Assembly (NCBI RefSeq): GCF_011801125.1
Contig: NZ_CP046171.1
Coordinates: 7,006,001-7,070,000, forward strand
Direction of reading: 5' to 3'
Source of the DNA: Nocardia brasiliensis
GTDB lineage: Bacteria > Actinomycetota > Actinomycetes > Mycobacteriales > Mycobacteriaceae
DNA: 64,000 nt
Notes under the pieces: model-generated
Told to the model about the DNA's origin: nothing
The model's database searches: none
What the model saw: the letters and a program-made list of their open reading frames with translations, nothing else
Part shown: positions 48,478-57,507 of the stretch, piece by piece
Numbering within the stretch: the stretch's first letter is position 1
Layout: every line of letters begins with the position of its first letter
Made by a program: the position numbers and the translations under genes

Positions 48478-49818
48478 GTGGCCGCACAGGATGTCCGGGA
48501 ACGTGCCGAGACCGCGGGCTATCCGCCGGGGCCTCGACTACCCGCTGTGGTGCAGAGCTTGTTGTTCCAGACCAATCGGCAGCGCTTCCTGCCCGCGCTG
48601 GCCCGGCGCTACGGTGACGTTTTCACCATGCGGATTCCGCCGTTCGCCCGGCGCTTCGTGGTGTTCTCCCGGCCCGAGCACATCAAAGAGATCTTCGCGG
48701 GCGACCCGCGCGACCTGCACGCCGGCGAGGGCAATCAGATCCTCGGCCACATCATGGGCGAGCATTCGCTGCTGCTCACCGACGAGCAGGAGCACGCGCG
48801 GGCGCGCCGGCTGCTGATGCCCGCGTTCAACGGCTCGGCGCTGCGCGCCTACCGCGATCTCGTCACCGAGCTCGCGGTGGCCGAAATCGACCGGTGGACA
48901 CCGGGATCCACACTGGCGACGCTTGACCGGATGAACGCCCTCACCCTCGAGGTGATCATGCGGGTGGTCTTCGGGGTGTCCGACGCGAGCGCCCGCGCGC
49001 AGTTGGCGCCACGACTCAAACGCATCGTCGACCTCGATCCCCTGGTCTTCCTCGGGTTCAAGTCGGCGCTGCTCGGCCGGATCGGGCCGTGGCAGCGCTT
49101 CGCGCACAACCTGCGGCAGGTCGACGAGTTGCTGTACGCGGAGATCGCGGCCCGCAGGCAGGCCCCGGACCTGGCCGAACGCACCGACGTGCTGTCCAGG
49201 CTGCTGCACGCGGGGACCGACGACGACCAGGATGCCCCGCTCACCGACGCCGAACTGCGCGACCAGCTGATCACCCTGTTGCTCGCCGGCCACGAGACCA
49301 CGGCCTCCGCCCTGGCCTGGGCGATGTACGAGCTCGCGACCCAGCCCACCATCCAGGACGAGGCCGCCGAGGCCGCGCGCACCGGCGACGACAAGTTCTT
49401 GGAGGCAGTGTTGAAGGAGGCGATGCGGCGGCGCGTCATCATCAACGGCACGAACCGAAAACTGACCAGGGACATGACAATCGGCGGTCGGGCGCTGCCC
49501 GCGGGCACCATCGTGTGCACCTCGATCCTGCTCGCGCATCGCAGCACCGACAACTTCCCTGACGTCGACGCCTTCCGCCCGGACCGCTTCCTGCGCGGCG
49601 AGGTCGCGCCGAATACCTGGTTCCCCTTCGGCGGCGGCGCGCGCCGCTGCATCGGGGCCGGGTTCTCGCTGATGGAGGGCACCACGGTGCTGCGCGAAAC
49701 GCTGCTGCGGTACGCGCTCACCCTGCCCGCGGGCGCGGCACCGGAGCGGGCCGCGACCCGCAACATCACCACGGTTCCGCGGGGCAAGGCCAGGCTGGTC
49801 CTCGTGCCACGCGCGTAA
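48478..49818 (+). CDS. Cytochrome P450
   Basis: A 446-residue soluble heme monooxygenase. The I-helix oxygen-activation motif is AGHETT (270-275), the ExxR pair is Glu314/Arg317, and the heme loop FPFGGGARRCIGAGF places the ligand at Cys391. The N-terminus (PPGPRLPAVVQSLLFQTNRQRF) resembles the CYP135/CYP138-like families of mycobacteria. I chose GTG 48478, with AGGGAGG seven bases upstream, over an ATG 150 bases earlier. It is followed after 41 bases by a double-HTH TetR gene on the same strand, which may regulate it. The substrate cannot be told from sequence; the mce operon nearby makes a lipid plausible. Confidence 0.92.
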   Translation: MAAQDVRERAETAGYPPGPRLPAVVQSLLFQTNRQRFLPALARRYGDVFTMRIPPFARRFVVFSRPEHIKEIFAGDPRDLHAGEGNQILGHIMGEHSLLLTDEQEHARARRLLMPAFNGSALRAYRDLVTELAVAEIDRWTPGSTLATLDRMNALTLEVIMRVVFGVSDASARAQLAPRLKRIVDLDPLVFLGFKSALLGRIGPWQRFAHNLRQVDELLYAEIAARRQAPDLAERTDVLSRLLHAGTDDDQDAPLTDAELRDQLITLLLAGHETTASALAWAMYELATQPTIQDEAAEAARTGDDKFLEAVLKEAMRRRVIINGTNRKLTRDMTIGGRALPAGTIVCTSILLAHRSTDNFPDVDAFRPDRFLRGEVAPNTWFPFGGGARRCIGAGFSLMEGTTVLRETLLRYALTLPAGAAPERAATRNITTVPRGKARLVLVPRA

Positions 49819-49859
49819 GCACCGAGGCATGGCCTTTCCCACCAGCGCAGATCAGTACG

Positions 49860-51113
49860 ATGTCCGACATGAGTGTCGACAATCGCCGTACGGCGCGTAA
49901 GGCGAGCACCGGCGACTCGGCACCCCGGGAGATCCGGCGCAGGCCGAAGAATCGCCGGGCACAGATCGCCGCGGCCTCGGCCGCGGCGTTCGGGTCACAG
50001 GGTTACCACGGCGTGAGCATGGAGGACATCGCCTCCGGCCTCGGCATCAGCTCGGCCGCGCTCTACCGCCACTACCCAAGCAAATACGCGCTGTTCCGCG
50101 AGGAACTGCTGCGGGTGGGCCGGGCAATGACCGACTCGGTGCAGCTGCCCGCGGCGGCCGCCGATCAGTCGCCCGAGCAGCGGCTGCGCCACGTGCTCGA
50201 CGCGCTGATCGCCGTCACGATCGAGAACCGCACGGCGATCACCCTGGTGCGCTGGGAGGGCCGCTACCTCGAACCGCAGGACCTGACGACACTGAGCGAG
50301 CAACAGCTCACCGTGCTCGGCGCGCTCGGCACCCAGCTCGCCGAGCTGCGCCCGGAGTTGACCGAGGACGACACACGGGTGCTGCGCATGGCCCTGCTGA
50401 GCACGATCACCAGCATCGCCGATCACCACGCCACTCTGCCGATGAAATCCCTTGCCCGGCTGTTGAGTTCGGCTTGCTGGCCGATCGTCGAGCTGAGCTT
50501 GCCCGCCGTGCGACCGGCCGAGCCGCAACCGGTGGTGGAGATTCCCGACTCGTTCAAACACGAACTCCTGCTGCGCAAAGCGGTGGAGCTGTTCCACGAG
50601 CGCGGCTACCCGAACGTCAGCGTGGAGGACATCGCCACGGCGGCCGGACTGTCGGCCGCCTCTGCGGTGTATCGGTTCTACCGAGGCAAGAGCGATCTAC
50701 TCGCCGCCGCGTTCCGCCGTGCCGCGGAACGGGTTTCGGGCGCGGTCGGTCCGGCGGTCGCCACCGCGGCAGGCCCCGAGCAGGCACTGACCGCGCTGAT
50801 CGATCAGTACGTCGCGGGGTCGTTCGCCGAGCGCGCGCTGACCTACGTGTATTTCACGGAGTTCCAACATGTTCCGGCCGAGGAGCGCACCGTGCTGCGC
50901 AACATCCAGCGGCTCAGCGTCGAGGAGTGGGCGCGGCTGCTTCGTGAGGTGCGTCCAGAGCTCTCCCCCGCCGAGGCACGATTCTTGATCCATGCCGCGT
51001 TCGCCCTGGTGGTCGACCTGGGACGCGCTTTCGACAACGAGCCCATGGCGGCCCAGGAGCGGGTGCGGCTGCTGATGCAGGTGGTCCTGTTCGGGCGGCC
51101 CGCGAGCGCTTGA
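49860..51113 (+). CDS. TetR-family regulator with two HTH domains (paralogue 1)
   Basis: A 417-residue protein built as two TetR units in tandem. The first HTH (about 32-80) reads RAQIAAASAAAFGSQGYHG and SSAALYRHYPSKYALFREE, followed by a helical core. The second HTH (about 225-275) reads ELLLRKAVELFHERGYPN and ASAVYRFYRGKSDLLAAAF, with its own C-terminal helical domain ending VVLFGRPASA. Ordinary TetR proteins are about 200 residues with one HTH and work as dimers; this chain resembles a covalent heterodimer. The two candidate ATGs (49860, 49869) have no clear ribosome site. It lies between a P450 and its own paralogue, and may control the P450, the mce operon or both (inference). Confidence 0.88.
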   Translation: MSDMSVDNRRTARKASTGDSAPREIRRRPKNRRAQIAAASAAAFGSQGYHGVSMEDIASGLGISSAALYRHYPSKYALFREELLRVGRAMTDSVQLPAAAADQSPEQRLRHVLDALIAVTIENRTAITLVRWEGRYLEPQDLTTLSEQQLTVLGALGTQLAELRPELTEDDTRVLRMALLSTITSIADHHATLPMKSLARLLSSACWPIVELSLPAVRPAEPQPVVEIPDSFKHELLLRKAVELFHERGYPNVSVEDIATAAGLSAASAVYRFYRGKSDLLAAAFRRAAERVSGAVGPAVATAAGPEQALTALIDQYVAGSFAERALTYVYFTEFQHVPAEERTVLRNIQRLSVEEWARLLREVRPELSPAEARFLIHAAFALVVDLGRAFDNEPMAAQERVRLLMQVVLFGRPASA

Positions 51114-51260
51114 ACCGACCGCACGGTGTACCAACCGGTCGCTTATGTTAACCATCATTCTGGACGGTCTGTGAGCCATACCGCGCGGTAATGTCGAAAA
51201 CTATGCACAATTTGTGATCTTCAGTTCAGGACGAACCGCGGATTCGACTACCATCGCGGC
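51114..51260. promoter_or_regulatory. Promoter region of the second double-TetR gene with a palindrome
   Basis: This 147-base gap is less GC-rich than its surroundings. CACAATTTGTG (51206-51216) is a perfect 5+1+5 palindrome lying about 45 bases before the start codon. ACCAACCGGT and GTTAACCAT lie further upstream near 51130-51154. No Shine-Dalgarno sequence precedes the ATG at 51261, so the message may be leaderless. Confidence 0.45.
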
Positions 51261-52508
51261 ATGGGTGCCCACGAACGCCGCGCTGCGGACGAGGCGGCGG
51301 CCGACGGGACTCCGGCGCGTCCGGTCCGGCGCAGGCCCCGCGACCGCCGCGCACAGATCGCGGCGGTTTCGGCGGAGGCGTTCGGATCGCTCGGCTACCA
51401 CGGCGTCAGCATGGAGGACATCGCCTCCCGGCTCGACATCAGCTCGGCCGCGCTATACCGCCACTACCCGAGCAAATACGCACTGTTCCGCGAGGAGGCG
51501 CTGCGTCTCGGCACGTTGAGCGCGGCCGCGGTTGAGCTCCCGGACACCGCGCGGGAGCTTCCCGCCGCCGCACGGCTCGAACAGGTCATCGACGCACTGA
51601 TTGCCTCGTCGATCACCAACCGGCGCAGCGCCGCGCTGCTGCGCTGGCAACGCCGCTACCTCGACGACGCCGACGCCGCAGTGCTCGACGGCCAACTGGC
51701 AAGGGTGAATTCGCGACTGAAGGCGCTGCTCATCGACACCAGGCCGGAGCTGAGCAAGGCCGACGCCGCGGTGCTGTCCGCCGCGGTACTGAGCGCACTG
51801 AGCAGCATCGGCGATCACCACGTGGCCCTGCCCGCGCGCGCGTTGCACACCCTGCTCGGCACCGCCTGCCGCAGGCTCGCCGCCGCCGCACTGCCCGCGG
51901 TCGCGGACCAGCCAGAAGCCGTTGCGGCAGTCGAGATTCCACTGACCTTCAAACACGAACTGCTGCTCGCCAGGGCGATCGAGCTGTTCCATGAACGCGG
52001 CTATCCGAATGTGAGCGTGGAAGACATCGCCTCGGCCGCGGGCTTGCCCGCGTCCTCCGCGGTGTACCGCTTCTACCGCAGCAAGGGCGATATCCTCGCC
52101 GCCGCCTTTCGCCGTGCGGCGGACCGGGTTTCGGCCGCGATCGGCCCGGCCGTCGCCGCGGCGGACAACCCGGAGCAGGCGCTGACGACGCTCATCGAGC
52201 TCTACGTCGCGGGCTCGTTCGCCGAGCGCGAGCTGACCTTCGTCTACTACGCCGAGATCAGCAACGTGCCCGCCGACGAGCGGACGGTGCTGCGCAATAT
52301 CCAGCGGCTCAACGTCGAAGAGTGGGCGAAGCTGCTGACCGGTGCCCGCCCCGAGCTCAGCACGGCCGAGGCACGGCTGCTGGTGCACGCGGCGCTGGCA
52401 CTGGTGGTCGATCTCGGACAGCGCTTCGGCTCCACCGACCCGTGCTGCTCGCAGCAGCGGGTCGGGCAGTTGATGCGAGTGGTCCTGTTCGGCAGCGCAT
52501 CCGAGTGA
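51261..52508 (+). CDS. TetR-family regulator with two HTH domains (paralogue 2)
   Basis: A 415-residue paralogue of the preceding gene, similar along its whole length. First HTH: RAQIAAVSAEAFGSLGYHG to SSAALYRHYPSKYALFREE (about 32-80). Second HTH: ELLLARAIELFHERGYPN to SSAVYRFYRSKGDILAAAF (about 225-275). The recognition helices are almost unchanged between the paralogues, so they may bind the same or overlapping sites, while the cores differ more, suggesting different ligands. Its stop codon TGA (52506-52508) directly abuts the stop of the convergent Mce-associated gene, so the two sit back to back with no spacer. Confidence 0.88.
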   Translation: MGAHERRAADEAAADGTPARPVRRRPRDRRAQIAAVSAEAFGSLGYHGVSMEDIASRLDISSAALYRHYPSKYALFREEALRLGTLSAAAVELPDTARELPAAARLEQVIDALIASSITNRRSAALLRWQRRYLDDADAAVLDGQLARVNSRLKALLIDTRPELSKADAAVLSAAVLSALSSIGDHHVALPARALHTLLGTACRRLAAAALPAVADQPEAVAAVEIPLTFKHELLLARAIELFHERGYPNVSVEDIASAAGLPASSAVYRFYRSKGDILAAAFRRAADRVSAAIGPAVAAADNPEQALTTLIELYVAGSFAERELTFVYYAEISNVPADERTVLRNIQRLNVEEWAKLLTGARPELSTAEARLLVHAALALVVDLGQRFGSTDPCCSQQRVGQLMRVVLFGSASE

Positions 52509-53117
52509 TCAGGGCTGCGCCGGGGGCGGGTCCAGCGGCGAGTTCACCTTGTTCACCAGCCAGTGCCCGTCGACCTTCTCCAGGCGCATCACCATCGACA
52601 GCTGGCCAGGGGCAGGCTTGCCCTGCGTGCCCATGCTGGTGATGGTCTGGCCGATCACCACAATCGCCTCGGCCGAGTTCTGGTCGCCGGTTTTGACGGC
52701 GCACTGCACATCGTTCACCTTCGACACCACCTCGCCCTGGGTCAGCACCTCACGCAATTCCCTACTGGTGCTGTCGAATTGCTTCTTCCAGTCACCGGTC
52801 GCCCCCGCCAGCACCGCGGCGAAGTACGGGTCGAGCTGTTTGGCGTCGTAGTCGGCCAGCACCGGCGCATAGGCGCATGCGGCGGCCCGCGCATCCGCGT
52901 TGGCCTGGAGCAGCGCCTTGTCGCCACGATGCTGGACGTAGAGGAAAATGGTCGAAGCCACTGCGGCACAGAGCAATACCGCCGCGGTGAGCTCGAGCGC
53001 GAGTCGACCGGTCCGGCCGGGCAGCAGGCGCCTGCGCGCGGGCTCGGCCGCCTCGATCGAAACCTCTTCGGCCGCAGCAGTAGACGACGCGTCGGTCGAG
53101 TTCTCGGTGGCACTCAT
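52509..53117 (-). CDS. Mce-associated membrane protein
   Basis: A 202-residue protein closing the mce operon. It has an acidic, Ala-rich cytoplasmic N-terminus of about 45 residues, one membrane helix (about 51-73, LALELTAAVLLCAAVASTIFLYV), and an extracytoplasmic domain of about 125 residues. That domain contains CAYAPVLADYDAKQLDPYF, a hallmark of Mce-associated (Mas-like) proteins, which are thought to stabilise the Mce complex, and ends VDGHWLVNKVNSPLDPPPA. I used ATG 53117, ten bases after the mceF stop, with AGGA eight bases upstream, rather than the longer frame overlapping mceF. Confidence 0.85.
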   Translation of the reverse strand: MSATENSTDASSTAAAEEVSIEAAEPARRRLLPGRTGRLALELTAAVLLCAAVASTIFLYVQHRGDKALLQANADARAAACAYAPVLADYDAKQLDPYFAAVLAGATGDWKKQFDSTSRELREVLTQGEVVSKVNDVQCAVKTGDQNSAEAIVVIGQTITSMGTQGKPAPGQLSMVMRLEKVDGHWLVNKVNSPLDPPPAQP

Positions 53118-53127
53118 CAGCTGGTTC

Positions 53128-54306
53128 CTATCTCCCAGGCGCCGGACGGGACAGCTCGTCACCGGTGACCCCGGGTGGCGGGCCCGAACCGTTGTCCGGC
53201 ACGTTCGGTCGTGGTGCGTTCGCGGAACCGCGAACCTGCAACGCCGGGTTGTCGGTGATGCAGTAGTTGTAGAGCCGCACCCTGGTGTCCACGGTCTTGG
53301 TCGTCGGGACCACGGGCACGGTGTCGTAGTCGCAGGTCGGCCGGGGCCACGGGTCGATCAGGGTGTGGTAGGCGTTCTCGTGCGCGGGCACGCCGATGGC
53401 GGCCGACCCCGCGCGCAACGCGGGAAACAACGCCGCGATGGCGGGTGCGCGCAGCTTGGCCGCCTTGGTGATCGCGACGAAGTTGGTCACCAGATTGGTC
53501 ATCGGATCCTCGGTATCGCGCACGATGCCGCCGAGCGTGGCGAGTTGGCCCGGCCCCAGCTCGAGGAACTTGCGCACCTCGGCGTCGGCGGCGCTGAGCT
53601 GCTGGAACAGCGCGCTGGACCCGGTGGTCAGCGTGCTCAGATCGGGTTGCGCGTGCGCCGTCGTCTCGGCGATCACCTGCAGGTTCTCGATGAGTTGCCG
53701 GGTCTGAGGCAGCAGATCGGTCAGTCCGGCCATGGCGCGACTGATCCCGGAGATCATGTTGCGCAACCGATCCGGCCCCCCGGCCAGTGCCTTGTCCAGC
53801 TCGTCGATGATCACGTTCAAGCGCGCCGGATTCAGCCCGCTGATCAGTCCGCTCATGCTCGACAACACCGACTGCACCGTCACCGGGACCGTGGTCCGCG
53901 CGCGCTCGACCACTGAGCCGTCCCCGAGGTAGGGCCCGCTGTCGGTGTCGGGCCGGAAGTCGAGATACTGCTCACCGGCCGCGGACAAGCGGCCGACCGC
54001 CACCGTGCCGCCGACGGGAATGCGTGCGGTCTTGTCGATTTCGGCGAGCGCGGCGACACCGTCACCGGAGATCCGCACCTCGGCGACCCGGCCGACCCGC
54101 ACGCCGCGGAAGCTGACGTCGTTGTTCGCGGCGAGCCCGCCGGAATTCGCCAGCTCCACCCGCACCGTGTAGGTGTTCGGCAGCAGGTTGACCCGCAGTA
54201 CCGCGGCCCCGAGGTAGGACACGCCTGCCACCAACACCAGGACCAGCCCGAGATTGGCGACCGCGATGCGATGGCGAACCAGCCACTGCCACAACGGAAT
54301 ATTCAT
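53128..54306 (-). CDS. mceF: Mce family protein MceF
   Basis: A 392-residue, membrane-anchored, envelope-spanning subunit of the Mce lipid importer. It has one N-terminal helix (about 14-38), then the MCE domain (about 45-120) with YTVRVELANSGGLAANNDVSFRGVRVGRV, a long helical region (about 130-290) and a Pro-rich C-terminus. The six Mce proteins are thought to form a hexameric tube between membrane and outer lipid layer. The start overlaps the mceE stop (ATGA). The tail contains PWPRPTCDYDT and a second Cys (NYCITDN), which could pair in a disulphide. Confidence 0.92.
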   Translation of the reverse strand: MNIPLWQWLVRHRIAVANLGLVLVLVAGVSYLGAAVLRVNLLPNTYTVRVELANSGGLAANNDVSFRGVRVGRVAEVRISGDGVAALAEIDKTARIPVGGTVAVGRLSAAGEQYLDFRPDTDSGPYLGDGSVVERARTTVPVTVQSVLSSMSGLISGLNPARLNVIIDELDKALAGGPDRLRNMISGISRAMAGLTDLLPQTRQLIENLQVIAETTAHAQPDLSTLTTGSSALFQQLSAADAEVRKFLELGPGQLATLGGIVRDTEDPMTNLVTNFVAITKAAKLRAPAIAALFPALRAGSAAIGVPAHENAYHTLIDPWPRPTCDYDTVPVVPTTKTVDTRVRLYNYCITDNPALQVRGSANAPRPNVPDNGSGPPPGVTGDELSRPAPGR

Positions 54307-55385
54307 CGGGTACCGCCCTGCAGCCGGCCGAGCACCTTCTCCAGCACCTGCGCCAGGCTGCCGATGAAGGCGGGGACGTCACCGATCTCGGGCGCCCTGC
54401 TGCCCTTCGGGTCGGTCAGCGCGCCGACACTCAGATACGAGACGGTGCCCGCCACCGCGAGCGTCGGCCCGTCCAGGCTGGCCATGACCGGGGGATAGAC
54501 CGCGTGCAGTCCGTCCAGGGTGCCCGCGAGATCGTCACCCATCTGGGCGAATCCGGACATGAGCCGCTGGATGCTGTCGAACAGGCTCAGGAAGTCCGGG
54601 CCGGTGGTGTCGGTGAAGTCGCCGAGCGCGGCCATCGTCACCGAGATCTTCGCGGTGAGATCGGCGATGGCCTTGTTGTTCTCGGCCACCAACCCGATCA
54701 GCGGCGGGAAGGTGTCCGCGGCGGCCCCCAATTCCTGCTTGCGCCTGGCTAATTCGCCGGTCAGCGTGGACATCCCGGCCAGCATGCTGTCCACGTCGGC
54801 GGTACGCCGGTTGAGCGCGGTGAGCACGTCGGTCATCTCGGTGATCAGATGCGACAGCTCCGGGGCGCGCCCGCCGAACATGGAGTTCATCTCGCTGGTG
54901 ATCCGGGCGGCCTGATTGAGCCCACCGCCGTTGAGCAGCAGCGAGATCGACATCATCAGCTGTTCGACCGAGGCGCCGGTCGCGGTGTGGTCCGGCGCGA
55001 TGGTGTCGCCCGGCCGCAGCAACTCGGCGCTCTCCTGCTTCGACGGCAGCGTCATCGCGACGAACATGTCCCCGAGCGGGGTCGCCTGCCGCAGCTCGGC
55101 GGCGGTGCCCTTGGGCAGCTGAATGTCTTGGCGGATCCGCATTTCCACGTCGGCCAGGAAGTCGGTGGTGCTGATCGAGGAGACCATGCCGATATCGGTG
55201 CCGCCGATCTTGACGTGCGCGTTCGCGGGCAGGTTCAGCGCGTCCCGGAACACCGCGTGCAAGGTGTAGCCCGGACCGCCGATGCCCGGTTTCGGCAGCG
55301 GCACGTTGTCCACCGTCACCGCGCAGCCCGCCGTACCCGCGAGCAACCCCGCCGCGGCCAGTGCGGCCAGCGCCCGCCTGCTCAT
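54303..55385 (-). CDS. mceE: Mce lipoprotein MceE (LprK-like)
   Basis: A 360-residue lipoprotein. The signal peptide MSRRALAALAAAGLLAG ends in the lipobox TAGC (Cys at about 21). The MCE domain follows (about 35-110, YTLHAVFRDALNLPANAHVKIGG...IGMVSSI) and then a long predicted helical region. MceE/LprK is the lipid-anchored member of the Mce ring. I chose ATG 55385, which overlaps the mceD stop by four bases, over the 24-residue longer frame, because it puts the signal peptide at the N-terminus. Confidence 0.92.
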   Translation of the reverse strand: MSRRALAALAAAGLLAGTAGCAVTVDNVPLPKPGIGGPGYTLHAVFRDALNLPANAHVKIGGTDIGMVSSISTTDFLADVEMRIRQDIQLPKGTAAELRQATPLGDMFVAMTLPSKQESAELLRPGDTIAPDHTATGASVEQLMMSISLLLNGGGLNQAARITSEMNSMFGGRAPELSHLITEMTDVLTALNRRTADVDSMLAGMSTLTGELARRKQELGAAADTFPPLIGLVAENNKAIADLTAKISVTMAALGDFTDTTGPDFLSLFDSIQRLMSGFAQMGDDLAGTLDGLHAVYPPVMASLDGPTLAVAGTVSYLSVGALTDPKGSRAPEIGDVPAFIGSLAQVLEKVLGRLQGGTR

Positions 55386-56482
55386 TTGGTGAGTCCGAGC
55401 AGTGCGGCGGTGAGCCCGAAGTCGGGGCCGAAGTCCTGGATCTTGCCGGTGCGACAACCGTCGAGCCGCATCTGCACCCGTTCGCAGAACACCGAGAGCG
55501 CCTCGCCGTCCAGCACCGCCTTGTCCAGCAGACCGTGTATCCGCAGCGCCTGATGTTCGCGGCTGGTCGCGTTGTCCAGATTCTGGAAGAACAGCGGTGC
55601 GACATCGGCGATCTCGGTGACCGCGCGGGCGTTGGCGCGCATCTGCCCGGTGAGCGCGGTGAAGCGGTTCAGCGCCCCGAGCAGCTGGTCCCGATTCGCG
55701 CCGACCACGGTGGAGGTGTTGGTGACGAAATCGTCGAGCTGGGTGAGCACCGCCTGCAGGCCCGGCGCCTGCGCCCCCATCAGCTCGACCAGCTCGGTCA
55801 GCCTGCCGCTGAAATCCCGCACCGTCTGGTCGTTCTCGGCGATGATCTGGGTGATCTCGTTGAGCTTGACGATGGTGTTCGAGATCTGGTCGCCGTTGGC
55901 CAGGCTGACCTCGAAGGCCGACGACATCGCGTCCAGCGTTTCGCGCAGCTTGTCGCCGTTGCCGTCGAGCAGCGGGAACAGCACCCGACTTGCCATTGGC
56001 CCGGTCTCGTTGTCGCCCTTCAGCGCCTTGCCGAGCTGGTCGAAATTGTCCAGGATGCGGTCGAGTTCGACCGGCGTCCTGGTGTGCTCCAGCGGGATGT
56101 GCGCGCCATCGGCCAGCACCGGGCCGTTGCCCTCGTAGGCGGGCGCCAACTCGACGTGCCGGTTGGTGATCAGCTGCGGGGAGACCAGGGCCGCAATGGC
56201 ATCCGCGGGCACCTTGACGTTCTTGTCGATGGACATGGTGACCTCGACGTAGCTGCCACGGGCGGTCACGGTGTCGACCCGCCCGACCGGCACACCGAGA
56301 ATCGCGACGTCGTTACCGGCGTACAGCCCGGCCACGTTCTCGAAGTCGGCACTGATCCGCAGATGTTCGCCGAGGTACTGGTCCGGTAGCCCGGACAGGC
56401 TGTCGGGCAGCAGCGAACAGCCGGACGCGACGGCGGCGATCCAGCACAGCACCGCGGTCTTGCAGAACGTAGTCATCTTCAT
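55382..56482 (-). CDS. mceD: Mce family protein MceD with a lipoprotein-like signal
   Basis: A 366-residue Mce subunit, fourth in the operon. The MCE domain covers about 38-115 (LRISADFENVAGLYAGNDVAILGVPVGRV). Unusually for this position, the N-terminus is a short signal peptide ending in VASGC (Cys at about 22), which fits the lipobox pattern, so this subunit as well as MceE may be lipid-anchored. Two C-terminal cysteines (VFCERVQM, LDGCRTG) may form a disulphide. The start shares one base with the mceC stop (TGATG). Confidence 0.9.
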   Translation of the reverse strand: MKMTTFCKTAVLCWIAAVASGCSLLPDSLSGLPDQYLGEHLRISADFENVAGLYAGNDVAILGVPVGRVDTVTARGSYVEVTMSIDKNVKVPADAIAALVSPQLITNRHVELAPAYEGNGPVLADGAHIPLEHTRTPVELDRILDNFDQLGKALKGDNETGPMASRVLFPLLDGNGDKLRETLDAMSSAFEVSLANGDQISNTIVKLNEITQIIAENDQTVRDFSGRLTELVELMGAQAPGLQAVLTQLDDFVTNTSTVVGANRDQLLGALNRFTALTGQMRANARAVTEIADVAPLFFQNLDNATSREHQALRIHGLLDKAVLDGEALSVFCERVQMRLDGCRTGKIQDFGPDFGLTAALLGLTK

Positions 56483-57507
56483 CAGTTACACCCCTGTACC
56501 GCACCGGCGAAGCACAACCAGTTGTCCGGGAAAACCCACGGCGCCCACACGTCGCCGTAGGGGCCGTTGCCGAGCACATTGTTGAACTGCCGCAGGGCAA
56601 CCGGCATGATCTCGTAAAGCGAGTCGAGGTTGTCCCGGTTCTTCTCCAACCCCTCTGACATCGTGTTCAGGCTCTGGATCAGCGGCCCGAGCTGGTCGTT
56701 GTTCTCCAACCCCATCTCCTGCAGCAACCGGGAGAGCTCGGCGACATTGTCCAGCAACGACTTCAGCAACTGCTGGCGCTGCGCCACCGCGTTGCCGATC
56801 GCCTCGCCCCTGGTGAGCAACAGCAGCACGCTGTTGCGATTGTCCGAAACCAGCTGTGCCACCTGGTCCATGCTCTTGAGCAGCACATCGACCTCGTCGC
56901 GGCGATCGTTGATCACCTTGGCGAGCGCGCCGATACTATTCAGCGCCTCGACGGTGAGCTGGGGCGAATCACCCATCTGCTTGCTCAGCAGATCGAGCGA
57001 CTGGCGCAGCTTGTCGGGGTCGATCCGCTCGATGCGCTCGAACGACGACTTGTAGACCGGATCGCGGATGACCTTGCCGAGGTTGTACGGCACCGTGGTG
57101 TTAGCGATCGGAATCCGGTTGCCTGGCAATCCCTTTCCGTTCCCCGGCACCAGCTCGACGTGCAACTTGCCGAGGATGGTTGTCATCTTGATCGCCGCCC
57201 GCGCATCGGGGCCGAGCCGGATATCGCGGCGCACCCGCAGATCGACAACGACCTTCGCGCCGTCGAGGCGCACCGCGCGCACCGTTCCGACCTCGATGCC
57301 GGACACATCCACCGACGCGCCCGCGCGCAACCCGGCCGCCTGGGCGAACTCGGCCTGAATCGTCTTGTCCCCCAGCCTGGCCTGCGACAGCGCGCTGGAG
57401 CCGACGAGCAGCACGACCACCGAGCCCGCCGCGAGCAAGCCCAGCCACAGCAACCGATTACGGGGCAGCCGGACGCGTCCGGCGAGCGCTCGGGCCCGGT
57501 TCCTCAT
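56482..57507 (-). CDS. mceC: Mce family protein MceC
   Basis: A 341-residue Mce subunit. N-terminal membrane helix (about 18-40, LLWLGLLAAGSVVVLLVGSSAL), MCE domain (about 45-120, KTIQAEFAQAAGLRAGASVDVSGIEVGTVRAV), then helices with ELSRLLQEMGLENNDQLGPLI, and a C-terminal motif GPYGDVWAPWVFPDNWLCF with two cysteines near the end. I use ATG 57507, which has GGAGG seven bases upstream and overlaps the mceB stop (ATGA), instead of the GTG six bases earlier, which is too close to the same site. Confidence 0.92.
   Translation of the reverse strand: MRNRARALAGRVRLPRNRLLWLGLLAAGSVVVLLVGSSALSQARLGDKTIQAEFAQAAGLRAGASVDVSGIEVGTVRAVRLDGAKVVVDLRVRRDIRLGPDARAAIKMTTILGKLHVELVPGNGKGLPGNRIPIANTTVPYNLGKVIRDPVYKSSFERIERIDPDKLRQSLDLLSKQMGDSPQLTVEALNSIGALAKVINDRRDEVDVLLKSMDQVAQLVSDNRNSVLLLLTRGEAIGNAVAQRQQLLKSLLDNVAELSRLLQEMGLENNDQLGPLIQSLNTMSEGLEKNRDNLDSLYEIMPVALRQFNNVLGNGPYGDVWAPWVFPDNWLCFAGAVQGCN

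Noticed and set aside
48538..49842. Minus-strand frame opposite the P450
   Set aside because: Shadow of the P450 gene, which has all its catalytic motifs on the plus strand.
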